Below are positions 16,862-25,049 of a stretch of 64,000 nucleotides of DNA, in pieces. The position numbers and the translations under genes are program-made. The stretch comes from Granulicella tundricola MP5ACTX9 (GTDB taxonomy: Bacteria > Acidobacteriota > Terriglobia > Terriglobales > Acidobacteriaceae), in contig NC_015064.1 of the NCBI RefSeq assembly GCF_000178975.2, forward strand, positions 3,472,001-3,536,000, written 5' to 3'. The notes beneath the pieces were generated by a model. That model was given only the letters and a program-made list of their open reading frames with translations. It made no database searches and had not been told where the DNA came from. Each line of letters opens with the position of its first letter. Within the stretch, counting starts at the first letter, position 1.

Positions 16862-16944
16862 AAGGCAGCGGCGAGGACAGGCAACAGCAAGAACAGGCAA
16901 CGGCAAAAGCCGCTACTGAGGTTCTTCGCTGCGTTCAGAATGAC
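16862..16944 (-). repeat. Dispersed repeat with GGCAACGGCAAAAGC tail
   Basis: Contains GCAACAGCAAGAACAGGCAA, CGGCAAAAGC and then a 32-bp core (16913-16944) that matches 18317-18348 with one mismatch. Related copies lie at 19275-19334 and 25004-25049. Confidence 0.75.
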
Positions 16945-17047
16945 GGATTGGGTGAGTGAGTGGTCTTGGAGGGGAAGATTTTGGGAACTGGCGAGGGTGG
17001 ATTGGCGTAGAGTCTGAAAACCCCTGCTCCTGGAAAGAGGAACTTCT

Positions 17048-17632
17048 TTGCGTCTGGCCCTCGTCGCTTTGCTTGCTGTTTTGTCTCCGCTTCAGCCTTC
17101 TCAACATGCTCCGATGGTGAACGATGGGCCGGGTTATCTGGCCAATGGGGAGATGAAATTTCCAGCGGATTATCGGGATTGGGTGTTTCTGACTTCGGGA
17201 TTGGATATGAGCTATAGCTCGGATGCGGCGCCGGATCACTCGATGTTCAATAACGTGTTTGTGAACCCTTCTGCCTACCGCGCATTCAAGGCTACGGGGC
17301 ATTGGCCGGAGGGGACGGTGCTGGTGCTCGAAAACCGGGGGGCGGAGGGGGCGAAGTCGATCAACAAGCGGGGGAAGACGGAGTCCAGCGAGTTGATGGG
17401 GCTGGAGGTGCATGTGCTTGATTCAGCACATGTGAAGGGTGGATGGGGGTTCTATGGGTTTGATAACCAGGTGAGTGGGAAGCTGATTGCGCGGCCGGCG
17501 GGTTGCTATACGTGCCATGAGGAGCATGCTGCGGTGGATACGACGTTTGTGCAGTTTTATCCGACGCTGATGGAGACGGCTAAGACGAAGGGGACCTTGA
17601 GTGCGGCTTATTTGAAGGAGTTGAAGCCTTAG
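17048..17632 (+). CDS. Cytochrome P460-family protein
   Basis: 194 residues with a signal peptide and the P460 domain: YRDWVFLTSGLDMSY, FNNVFVNPSAYRAFKATGHW, and the haem c site CYTCH (Cys153, Cys156, His157) near the C-terminus. P460 haems are cross-linked to a protein lysine and oxidise hydroxylamine in some nitrifiers; in heterotrophs the role is less certain, perhaps nitrogen-oxide detoxification. The start is a TTG at 17048 with GAGG seven bases upstream. It is periplasmic and stands alone. Confidence 0.85.
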   Translation: MRLALVALLAVLSPLQPSQHAPMVNDGPGYLANGEMKFPADYRDWVFLTSGLDMSYSSDAAPDHSMFNNVFVNPSAYRAFKATGHWPEGTVLVLENRGAEGAKSINKRGKTESSELMGLEVHVLDSAHVKGGWGFYGFDNQVSGKLIARPAGCYTCHEEHAAVDTTFVQFYPTLMETAKTKGTLSAAYLKELKP

Positions 17633-17653
17633 GGAAAGTAAGGACAAACGCAG

Positions 17654-17756
17654 ATTCCCTTTGGGAATGACAGACAAAGGGCAAGAGCAAAGGCAATGAC
17701 GCGGGCGGCTGGAGTTTGGGGCGGGCACGCGAAGTGCAAGAACAGACAACGGCTTG
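17654..17756. repeat. Degenerate dispersed-repeat remnants
   Basis: GATTCCCTTTGGGAATGACA and GACAAAGGGCAAGAGCAAAG, then GTGCAAGAACAGACAACGGC, resemble tail and head parts of the repeat family at 16862, 19275 and 25004 in scrambled order. No gene is seen here. Confidence 0.45.
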
Positions 17757-17784
17757 GCATTGATCAGTTTCGAGTCGCGAGTTT

Positions 17785-19161
17785 TCAGGGCTTGACGGTG
17801 CGGGCGGAGCGGAAGGCTATGACGCCTAGTACGGCTACTACGGCGAGGAGAGCTACCCAGAGGAGTTCCGGGTGGCGTTCCGTGAAGGGTCGCAGTTGCT
17901 GGGGGCGGGGGATGTAGTTGGGGTTGGGTTGCTCCGGGCCGAGGATGGCGGGGCGGGTGGGGGCGGCGGGATTGAAGAGGCGGGCGTAGTCGTAGATGGG
18001 TGGGGTCAGGGCGGGGTCGCCGTAGGCCAATGTCACCGGTTCCGCCTTACCTCCGGCTGCGCCCGCTGGTGGGTCGAAGCAGAGTTTGCGCTGGCGCATT
18101 TCGAGGCGGACGGCGGCTACTGGGAGGGGCTTGTCGTCGCCGTTCTGGATCGCGATCTGGATGTGGGCGGGGGCGTGGAGGTTGGCACCGAGGGTGGCGG
18201 GGATGCTGAGACGTTCCTGGTGGATCTCCGGACCGTTTGCGATGAGGCGGACTTGAGTGATCTCCCCTGTGATGGTTTCGGGTGCTCCGCTGGCGGGGTC
18301 TGGCGCTTCAAGCGAACTACTGAGGTTCTTCGCTGCGCTCAGAATGACCCCTTCCTTTTGCGGGGTGGCGGTGATGCGGACGGGGCGGCTGAAGTTCAGT
18401 TTGGAGCCGGGGGCGAGGGTGAAGGTGATGCGCTCTACCGGGATGCGGGCTGGGATGGTGATGTCGGCTACCGTTGCGCGGCCTAGTTGGGGAGTCTCCT
18501 GCTGGGTGAAGGCGGAGGTCTCGGCGACGGCGGTGTAGAGGGTCTGGGCGTCGCGGGTGGGGGGGATCTGGGCTCCCTGGACCATGGTGGGCGAGAAGGT
18601 TTGCGGGGGGGATGCGGGGGCGGGGGTTACGGCTAGATCGATGTGGAGGTAGGGGAAGCTGGATTCCTGGAGGGGGATGGTGGTGTTGCGGGAGAGGTGC
18701 TGGGCGGTGAGGTCGAAGAGGGTGAAGGCGCCGAGGGTGGTGCCGGATTTATCGTCGGCGGAGTGCAGGCCTGTGACGTGGGCGGTGGCGAGGAAGTTGG
18801 CACCGGTCAGGTCCAGGACTACCTGGGTATAGGAGCGGGGGGGCATCTGGAGGTCGAAGGTAATGCGGCCTGAACGTTCGCCGAGGTTCAGGATGCGGGC
18901 GGATTCTGGGGGTTCGAGGGAGGACTCTGAGATGGTGGTGGCGTAGGGGACCTCGGCGGAGCCGGTGTAGAGGCGGAGGTCTGAGAGGGTGGCGTTCGAG
19001 TGGGCAAAGACGGGGGCGTCGAGGGTGACGCAGGTGCGGGAGGTCTGGCCGGCGGGGAGGGTGACGGGGCGTTGGTAGGCGAAGTGGATGGGGTGTGGGT
19101 GGGGGGCAGGGATAGCCTGGAAGGCAAAGGCCAGAGCGGCGAGTTGGAGGGGTTTGAACAA
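17785..19161 (-). CDS. DUF3999-family membrane-anchored protein
   Basis: About 458 residues from a TTG at 19161, chosen because LFKPLQLAALAFAFQAIPAP then forms a signal sequence; a longer frame to 19296 would translate two repeats. Large beta-rich extracytoplasmic region (PVTLPAGQTSRTCVTLDAPV, DLRLYTGSAEVPYATTI) and one C-terminal membrane helix (LLWVALLAVVAVLGVIAF). It matches DUF3999 proteins, which are usually next to DUF2339 genes, as here. Function is unknown. A dispersed repeat of 32 bp (18317-18348) lies inside the frame and encodes VILSAAKNLSS. Confidence 0.75.
   Translation of the reverse strand: MFKPLQLAALAFAFQAIPAPHPHPIHFAYQRPVTLPAGQTSRTCVTLDAPVFAHSNATLSDLRLYTGSAEVPYATTISESSLEPPESARILNLGERSGRITFDLQMPPRSYTQVVLDLTGANFLATAHVTGLHSADDKSGTTLGAFTLFDLTAQHLSRNTTIPLQESSFPYLHIDLAVTPAPASPPQTFSPTMVQGAQIPPTRDAQTLYTAVAETSAFTQQETPQLGRATVADITIPARIPVERITFTLAPGSKLNFSRPVRITATPQKEGVILSAAKNLSSSLEAPDPASGAPETITGEITQVRLIANGPEIHQERLSIPATLGANLHAPAHIQIAIQNGDDKPLPVAAVRLEMRQRKLCFDPPAGAAGGKAEPVTLAYGDPALTPPIYDYARLFNPAAPTRPAILGPEQPNPNYIPRPQQLRPFTERHPELLWVALLAVVAVLGVIAFRSARTVKP
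18317..18348 (-). repeat. Dispersed repeat core inserted in the DUF3999 gene
   Basis: 32 bp identical to 16913-16944 except one base, placed in frame within the coding sequence and read as the peptide VILSAAKNLSS. Confidence 0.85.
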
Positions 19162-19201
19162 GGTGGTTATTGTCTCAGAGTTAGTGGGGGATTTGTGGAA
19201 A

Positions 19202-19227
19202 CCCACGTCCCAGAAGCGGGACGTGGG
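19202..19227. repeat. Perfect 10-bp inverted repeat
   Basis: CCCACGTCCC (19202-19211) and GGGACGTGGG (19218-19227) with loop AGAAGC, followed by GCACC. On the minus strand it begins GTGCCCCACG, like the GTGCCCCA elements at 1788 and 6706. It lies between DUF2339 and DUF3999. Confidence 0.7.
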
Positions 19228-19274
19228 GCACCCGGTTGTGGTGGGGCGAGGAGATTGGAGCCGGGGAAATGTGA

Positions 19275-19334
19275 GAACAGACAACGGCAAGTGCAAAAGC
19301 CAATACGGGGGTTCTGGCTTCGCCAGAATGACGA
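19275..19334 (-). repeat. Dispersed repeat (AACAGACAACGGCAAG...CCAGAATGAC)
   Basis: AACAGACAACGGCAAGTGCA, AAAGCC, then GGTTCTGGCTTCGCCAGAAT and GAC. Nearly the same string is at 25004-25049. Located between the DUF2339 and DUF3999 genes. Confidence 0.7.
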
Positions 19335-19364
19335 CACATTTTTACTTAGACGACCCATCCTTGC

Positions 19365-21200
19365 CTATTCGAGAGGGGGTGGGTCGGGTTGGCGGAGGTT
19401 GAGCCAGTCTTTTTGGTAGGCGAAGCTGACGGCCATGAGGAGGGCTCCGAGGCCCATGAAGCTGGCTACCCGATAGCCCTCGGAGAGGTCGCGGACGTCG
19501 TAGAGGAAGGTCTTGGAGATGGCGATGACGAGGAGGATGAGGCCCTGCCAGCGGATGAAGGCGGTGCGTCGCCAGAAGCCGGCGGCGAGGAGGGCGGCAC
19601 CGTAAGCCATGAGGAAGGCGGAGATGGAGAGGGCGGTCTGGAAGGCTGAATCGTGGGTGTGGCCGGTAGAGTTCCAGAAGGTTGCGATCTCGTCTATGCC
19701 GGCCTGGAGGGATACCAGGTTGAGGGCGAGGATGGTGGCGATGGTGATGGTGGGCCAGAGGCGGTCTGGGGTGGATGACGACCTGGTCGAGGCGGTGCGG
19801 GCGATCCAGGCGGCGAGGGCGAAGGCGGCGATTGCGGCGAGGGAGGTGGCGAAGCGGGAGTTGAGGATGGCCTGGTGGATGGTGGGTTCGAGATCAAGCC
19901 AGAAGGGGAGGCTGACGGCTCCGAAGAAGCCTAAAGTCAGGGCGGCGCAGGCTAGCAGGCGGATGATGCGGTGGGGGGCTAGCGGCGAGGGAGGCTCGGG
20001 CTCTGCGCGCGGGCTGAGGCGGGCTGCGGTCCAGAGGAGGGCTACCCCTTCTACGAGCCAGCCGATGGTGATCCAGCGGCCGGAGGCCTTGAGGGGGATG
20101 GCGATGGTGAGGAAGGTGACGGCGAGGGATAGTCGGATGCCTGCGGCAGCGGGGCTTTGCTGGAGACGTCGGGGACCGAGCGAGATGGAGGCGAGGGCGA
20201 GCATGAGCCAGGGGAGGAGGTCGTGATGGCCGGTGTCCTGGAGGACGGAATACAGGCCGAGGGCGAGGAAAGCCGTGTTGGCCAGGATGAGGGCGAGAGG
20301 GATGAGTTTGTAGGCCTGTGGTTGCTCTTCCGTGGATTTGAGGGTGAGGGTGGGGATGGTGTAGGCGGCGAAGAAGGCGATGAGAAAGGCGGAGGTGAGG
20401 GCGATGGGGGATGCGTTGTTGGGCTGGTAGAAGTGGTCGGAGTACCAGGCTATGAAGTAGAGGACTGTCGCGGGGAAGGAGCCGAGGATGAGGCGGGGCC
20501 AGGGTTTGAGGCGGAGAAGGGCGGCTACGGCGAGGGCTATGGCGAGGAGGTAGGAGAAGAGGAAGAGTTCGTGGTCGCCGCCGGTGGAGAGGAGGGCGGG
20601 GGTGGCGAAGGCGCCGATGAGGGCGTAGGCGGCGAGGAGCTCGGCGTCCTGAGTGAAGGCCATCCAGGCGTTCCAGGCGGTGACGAGGATCATGGCGGCG
20701 AGGGCGATGGGGGCGGGCAGGAGGTGATAGAGGTGGAAGGCGGCCCAGAGGGTGAGATAAAGGACGCCGGTGCCGACGGCTTTGAGGGAGTAGGAGAAGG
20801 CGGCGAAGTGGTTGCGGCGGAATCGCTCCGACCAGAGGACGAGGGCGACGCCGGCGGCGAGGCCGATGAGGATGCGGGCGACGGGGCCGATGAGACCGTG
20901 CTCGATGGCGAGCTTGAGGATGAGGCTGGTGCCGATGAGGAGGGCGATGACGCCAATTCGGTTGAAGATCTGGGAGCCGAGGCGGTCTTCGAAGGATTGT
21001 TTGGGGCGCGGGGGTGGGATGGGGATTGGTGGGGGTTCGGGGGAGGGCTGGATGGGGGCGGTTTGGGCGGCAAAGGCGGTGGGGATTGGCTGGGGGGATT
21101 GGAGGGCGGCGAGCTGGCGCTCGAGGGCGGCGATGCGTGCGGCGAGCGACGCGAGGGTGTCTGGGGTGGGCTCTGACGGGTTCGCCGGGTCCGGATGCAT
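19365..21200 (-). CDS. DUF2339-family polytopic membrane protein
   Basis: 611 residues. N-terminal coiled coil (LASLAARIAALERQLAALQ), Pro-rich linker, then the family entry motif FEDRLGSQIFNRIGVIALLIG and roughly 14-16 hydrophobic helices. DUF2339 proteins are large inner-membrane proteins of unknown function. Start ATG 21200 with an AGGAAGAGG region about 12 bp upstream. It is followed in the same direction by the DUF3999 gene, and the pairing suggests a shared envelope role. Confidence 0.85.
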   Translation of the reverse strand: MHPDPANPSEPTPDTLASLAARIAALERQLAALQSPQPIPTAFAAQTAPIQPSPEPPPIPIPPPRPKQSFEDRLGSQIFNRIGVIALLIGTSLILKLAIEHGLIGPVARILIGLAAGVALVLWSERFRRNHFAAFSYSLKAVGTGVLYLTLWAAFHLYHLLPAPIALAAMILVTAWNAWMAFTQDAELLAAYALIGAFATPALLSTGGDHELFLFSYLLAIALAVAALLRLKPWPRLILGSFPATVLYFIAWYSDHFYQPNNASPIALTSAFLIAFFAAYTIPTLTLKSTEEQPQAYKLIPLALILANTAFLALGLYSVLQDTGHHDLLPWLMLALASISLGPRRLQQSPAAAGIRLSLAVTFLTIAIPLKASGRWITIGWLVEGVALLWTAARLSPRAEPEPPSPLAPHRIIRLLACAALTLGFFGAVSLPFWLDLEPTIHQAILNSRFATSLAAIAAFALAAWIARTASTRSSSTPDRLWPTITIATILALNLVSLQAGIDEIATFWNSTGHTHDSAFQTALSISAFLMAYGAALLAAGFWRRTAFIRWQGLILLVIAISKTFLYDVRDLSEGYRVASFMGLGALLMAVSFAYQKDWLNLRQPDPPPLE

Positions 21201-21341
21201 GGGGTTACTTTACCTCTTCCTGTGAATTTGGAGCGGAATGAGTTTGCGCTTGTGGTTCGGCGCACATCTAACACTTCCGAGGGATAAGCAGGTTACCAAA
21301 GTGTCTGGTACCTTGTAGGCGTTGAGCCTGAGGTGCGAACT

Positions 21342-22061
21342 GTGCATGAGGTCCTGATAGTCGACGACGATGAGGTGAGCCGGGAGCTGCTGGTGCTGTT
21401 CGCGACGGAGGCTGGATTTCATGCTTTGGCGTTGGAATCCGGGGATGCGGCGCTGGATCTTTTACAAGGCGGAGAGGTAAACCCGGATGCGATTCTGGCC
21501 GATATGCGTATGGAAGGCACACATGGGAATGCGCTAGCGGTGAAGCTCCGCGGGATGTGCGGGGATGCGACGAAGGTGATCGCAATGAGCGGGAGCCGGG
21601 TGAGTGTGGATGAGACGGCGGCGTTTGACGGGTTTCTGCTGAAGCCGTTTGGGGTCGAGGAGTTGAAGACGATGTTGACGATGGAATCGCCGCAGGTGTT
21701 GCATACGGAACATGAAGCGGGGATGGAAAAGAACTATGCTCTGAGCGAGGCGACATATGGCACGCTGGCGGCGAGCATGCCTCGGGAGCAACTGCTGCAG
21801 TTGTATGCGATGTGCCTGGACGATGCGGACCGGAGGGCTGAGGCAATGAAGGAGCTGGCGGTTGCGGGCGACGGCGAGGCTTACTCGAAGGCGGCGCATG
21901 CGATCAAGGGTGGATGTGGATTTGTCGGAGCGCTGGAGCTGGCTTCGATGGCGAGCGCCATGGAAGAAGATGGACCGCCAAGTGATGGCAATGTAAGGAC
22001 ATTGGAACAATTCCTGATGGCGTCGGCACGGCTGCGGCGTATTCTAAACGCGCACGACTGA
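21342..22061 (+). CDS. Response regulator with receiver and HPt domains
   Basis: 239 residues from GTG 21342 (GAGG eight bases upstream; GTG 21333 is an alternative). Receiver domain: acidic pocket VDDD (8-10), phosphorylatable Asp54 in ADMRMEG, and Lys101 in LLKPF. An HPt domain follows, with phospho-accepting His186 in AAHAIKGGCGFVG. Such proteins relay phosphate between kinases and regulators. No output domain is present. It precedes a NarL-type regulator by about 40 bp, so a relay to that protein is inferred. Confidence 0.85.
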   Translation: MHEVLIVDDDEVSRELLVLFATEAGFHALALESGDAALDLLQGGEVNPDAILADMRMEGTHGNALAVKLRGMCGDATKVIAMSGSRVSVDETAAFDGFLLKPFGVEELKTMLTMESPQVLHTEHEAGMEKNYALSEATYGTLAASMPREQLLQLYAMCLDDADRRAEAMKELAVAGDGEAYSKAAHAIKGGCGFVGALELASMASAMEEDGPPSDGNVRTLEQFLMASARLRRILNAHD

Positions 22062-22103
22062 CCTGTATCGATTTGCACTGGGAGTAGACCATTGGAGAAG
22101 ACA

Positions 22104-22826
22104 ATGTTGAAGACCGCATCCGCTGAGAAGACGCCCGTTCGCAGGAAGGCTGCCCCGGCGGCCGGTTCGATCCGCATCGTCGTGGCCGACGACCACCCGG
22201 TCGTGCGGTTTGGCGTTAAGAATATGTTGATGAACGAGCCGGGCTTTGAGGTCGTGGGCGAGGCCGAGGATGGCGACGTGGCGATCCAGCAGGCGCTGGA
22301 GCTGGAGCCGGACATTCTGCTGCTGGACCTGAATATGCCACGGCTGCCGGGACTGGAGGCGATGCGGGCGATCATGACGAAGTCGCCGCGGGTGAAGATT
22401 ATTCTGCTGACGGCGACGATCTCGACGCAGCAGATTATTGAGGCACTGCAGATTGGCGCGCGCGGGATTGTGCTGAAGGATGCTGTTTCGGGCGATCTCT
22501 CCGAGGCGCTGCGTGCGGTGCTGAGCGGGGATTACTGGATCGGCGGCGAGCGCGTGGCAAACCTGCTGAAGGCGCTGCACGAGCTGATGCAGAAGGCGGC
22601 GCAGGTGCCGGAGCGCAAGACGTACGGGCTGACGCCGAGGGAGCTCGAGGTGGTGCAGTGCATTGTTGAGGGCTGCTCGAACAAGGATGTGGCGAAGCAG
22701 TTCACGATCTCTGAAGAGACGGTGAAGCGGCATCTGTCGAACATCTTCGATAAGACAGGCGTGTCTACGCGGCTGGAGCTGGCGCTGTTTGCGATTGCAC
22801 ACAAGCTGGTTACGCCGGACGAGTAA
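22104..22826 (+). CDS. NarL/LuxR-type response regulator
   Basis: 240 residues. ATG 22104 is chosen for its GGAGAAG site six bases upstream. After a 20-residue basic extension, the receiver domain has VVADDHPVV and phospho-Asp75 in LLLDLNMPRLPG. The C-terminal LuxR-type helix-turn-helix is GLTPRELEVVQCIVEGCSNK, DVAKQFTISEETVKRHLSNI. Transcription factor activated by phosphorylation. It lies directly behind the receiver-HPt gene, and no histidine kinase is adjacent. Confidence 0.92.
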   Translation: MLKTASAEKTPVRRKAAPAAGSIRIVVADDHPVVRFGVKNMLMNEPGFEVVGEAEDGDVAIQQALELEPDILLLDLNMPRLPGLEAMRAIMTKSPRVKIILLTATISTQQIIEALQIGARGIVLKDAVSGDLSEALRAVLSGDYWIGGERVANLLKALHELMQKAAQVPERKTYGLTPRELEVVQCIVEGCSNKDVAKQFTISEETVKRHLSNIFDKTGVSTRLELALFAIAHKLVTPDE

Positions 22827-22873
22827 CCATCGCGAACCTTGTGGGGTGGGCTGCGCATCCATAGGATGTGACT

Positions 22874-23884
22874 ATGGATGCTTCGGCGAAGATTTATGAC
22901 GTTCTTGTGATTGGTGCGGGGCCGACCGGTCTGGCGTGCGCGATCGATGCGCAGCGGGCCGGTTTTTCCGTGGTGATCGTGGATAAGGGATGCCTGTGCA
23001 ACTCCCTGTTTCACTATCCGGCGCACATGACGTTCTTTACGACGCCTGAGCTTTTGGAGATTGGCGATATGCCGTTCTCCAGCCCGAACCAGAAGCCCAC
23101 GCGCAACGAGGCGCTGGAGTACTACCGCAAGGTAGCCGAGCATTACAGGCTGGATGTGCGGCAGTATGAGACGGTGGATCGGGTTGCGGGGTTCGACGGT
23201 GAATTTACGGTGCATATGACGGACCGGTTTGAGCGTGGGAGTACGCTGCGGGCTCGGAAGCTGATTGTGTCGACGGGCTACTACGATCTGCCAAACTACC
23301 TGGGGATCGACGGCGAAGGGCTCAGCAAGGTGAAGCACTACTATCACGAGCCGCATCCGTTCTTCGGGCTGAACGTGCTGGTGATCGGCGGGAAGAACTC
23401 GGCTGCGATTGCGGCGCTGGATCTCTGGCGGCATGGGGCGAAGGTGACGCTGGTGCATCGCGGTGCGGAGATGCATCGGCATGTGAAGTACTGGATTCTG
23501 CCGGACATCAATAACCGAGTGAAGAACGGCGAGATTGCGGCTTACTTTGGATCGACGGTGGAGAAGATCTCAGAGGACACGGTGACGCTGAAGACGCCGG
23601 CGGGCGAGGTCACGATTGCGAATGAGTTTGTGTTTGCGCTGACGGGGTATCACCCGGATTTTGAGTTCATTGAGAAGCTTGGAGTGAAGCTGGATGAGGC
23701 GAATGACCGCTGCCCGGTGTGCGATGAGGGGACGCTTGAATCGAATGTTCCGGGAATCTATCTTGCGGGGGTGATCGTGGCGGGCGAGCGGACGAACGAG
23801 ATCTTCATTGAGAACGGAAGATTCCATGGGAAGCTGATTGCGGATTCGCTGCGGAGCAAGATGATGGTGGCGGCGGCGGTTTAG
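22874..23884 (+). CDS. YpdA-like flavin disulfide reductase (putative bacillithiol disulfide reductase)
   Basis: 336 residues with FAD motif GAGPTGLACA (14-23) and NADPH motif VIGGKNSAAIAALDL, matching the YpdA/Bdr family, which reduces oxidised bacillithiol. KGCLCNSLFHYPAHMTFFTT is the family signature region, without a redox CxxC of thioredoxin reductase type. The ATG at 22874 follows AGGA. Whether this organism makes bacillithiol cannot be seen here. It starts about 50 bp after the response regulator, possibly co-transcribed. Confidence 0.85.
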   Translation: MDASAKIYDVLVIGAGPTGLACAIDAQRAGFSVVIVDKGCLCNSLFHYPAHMTFFTTPELLEIGDMPFSSPNQKPTRNEALEYYRKVAEHYRLDVRQYETVDRVAGFDGEFTVHMTDRFERGSTLRARKLIVSTGYYDLPNYLGIDGEGLSKVKHYYHEPHPFFGLNVLVIGGKNSAAIAALDLWRHGAKVTLVHRGAEMHRHVKYWILPDINNRVKNGEIAAYFGSTVEKISEDTVTLKTPAGEVTIANEFVFALTGYHPDFEFIEKLGVKLDEANDRCPVCDEGTLESNVPGIYLAGVIVAGERTNEIFIENGRFHGKLIADSLRSKMMVAAAV

Positions 23885-23916
23885 AGTCAGGAGCATACTA
23901 GAGCGGCGGAGGACCA

Positions 23917-24456
23917 ATGGTAGCTTCGACCCAGATCATTCCTGCATCGATCAGCATGGAGGAGTATCTCCATACGGCTTACCATCCTGACTGCGATTTT
24001 GTGGACGGCGTCCTTGAGAAGCGGAACGGGGGCGAGTACGAGCACAGCAATCTGCAGGCGGCACTCGGTGCGTGGTTCTTCAACCGTGGACGAGAGTGGG
24101 GGGTCCGGGTGCTGACGGAACAGAGGACGCGGGTCGGGGAGACGCGGGTGCGGATTGCTGATGTTTGCATCATTCAGCGGGGTGGAGCGATCGAGCGGGT
24201 GAGGGTAACGCCGCCGCTCCTGTGCATCGAAATTCTCTCGCGTGAGGATCGGATCACGGGGACTATTAGGGTGCTCGACGATTACCTGGCGATGGGTGTT
24301 AAGAATCTATGGGTGTTCGATCCGGTCGACCGGGTGGCAATGACGTATGGTGCCAAGGGGCTGAAGATCGCTGAGGGTACCCGCCTGGAGATTGCGGGTA
24401 CGCCGATCTACCTTGACTGCCTGAGCTTTTTGCGATGCTGGATTAAGCCGGCATGA
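23917..24456 (+). CDS. Uma2-family putative nuclease
   Basis: 179 residues of the Uma2 (DUF820) PD-(D/E)XK superfamily. EEYLHTAYHPDCDFVDGVLE opens the domain; RIADVCII and LCIEILSREDR carry the candidate catalytic acidic residues; DYLAMGVKNLWVFDP is the conserved C-terminal part. Uma2 genes are common and often multicopy in Acidobacteria and Cyanobacteria, with unproven function. It begins 33 bp after the reductase gene. Confidence 0.85.
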   Translation: MVASTQIIPASISMEEYLHTAYHPDCDFVDGVLEKRNGGEYEHSNLQAALGAWFFNRGREWGVRVLTEQRTRVGETRVRIADVCIIQRGGAIERVRVTPPLLCIEILSREDRITGTIRVLDDYLAMGVKNLWVFDPVDRVAMTYGAKGLKIAEGTRLEIAGTPIYLDCLSFLRCWIKPA

Positions 24457-24468
24457 CGCTTATGGGTA

Positions 24469-24978
24469 GTGTCGCAACCTGGCATGTTGGACGATACTCC
24501 AGCGATGGAGTTTGTTCGGCCAACGCGAAATGAGAACGTGCGTACGTTAGCTGGGGTGTGTCTGATCCTGGTTGCGTTGGCGCTTCCGGGCATCTCAATA
24601 AAATCCGGCGGGGGCTGGGGGCCCTCCGGCGTGGAAGTGGGATGGTGGTGTGCACGTCAAGCCAACCTGATGCTGTTGCTGCTACCCCGGACGTTTCTGC
24701 ACCCCCGACCGGGGTCCGGGGTCATCTTCCTCTTCGGATTGACTGGACTTATCAATCCGCTGTTGATGTTCTCCCTAATCCCCAACCGCTATTGGCAGTT
24801 TCTTTGCGCTTCGGTGATTGTTGCGTGTCTTGCAGCAACATGGCTGGCCATCTGGGTCTCGTCACTGACTCCGTTGCCAGGCCACTTCTTGTGGGTCGCA
24901 GGGGTTCTGTTGATTGTAAGCAGGGAATGGTTTGGCGAGCCGTGGGCTTCGTGGCGGGCCGGCCGCAATGTTGGATGA
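24469..24978 (+). CDS. Hypothetical membrane protein
   Basis: 169 residues from GTG 24469, or 164 from ATG 24484. Four or five hydrophobic segments are visible (LAGVCLILVALALPGISI, VIFLFGLTGLINPLLMF, FLCASVIVACLAATWLAIW, LWVAGVLLIVSREWF). No ribosome site is obvious and I recognise no family. Codon use resembles neighbours, and the membrane pattern supports a real gene. Confidence 0.55.
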   Translation: MSQPGMLDDTPAMEFVRPTRNENVRTLAGVCLILVALALPGISIKSGGGWGPSGVEVGWWCARQANLMLLLLPRTFLHPRPGSGVIFLFGLTGLINPLLMFSLIPNRYWQFLCASVIVACLAATWLAIWVSSLTPLPGHFLWVAGVLLIVSREWFGEPWASWRAGRNVG

Positions 24979-25003
24979 ACTACTTGTCTTTTAGAGAAGA
25001 ACA

Positions 25004-25049
25004 GACAACAGCAACGGCAGATACTGAGGTTCTGGCTTCGCCAGAATGA
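25004..25049 (-). repeat. Dispersed repeat copy
   Basis: AACAGACAACAGCAACGGCA then GGTTCTGGCTTCGCCAGAAT and GAC; close to 19275-19334. It is immediately followed by the degenerate tandem array. Confidence 0.7.

Noticed and set aside
20157..21176. 339-codon Gly/Glu-rich frame on the plus strand
   Set aside because: Antisense to the DUF2339 gene; low-complexity translation.
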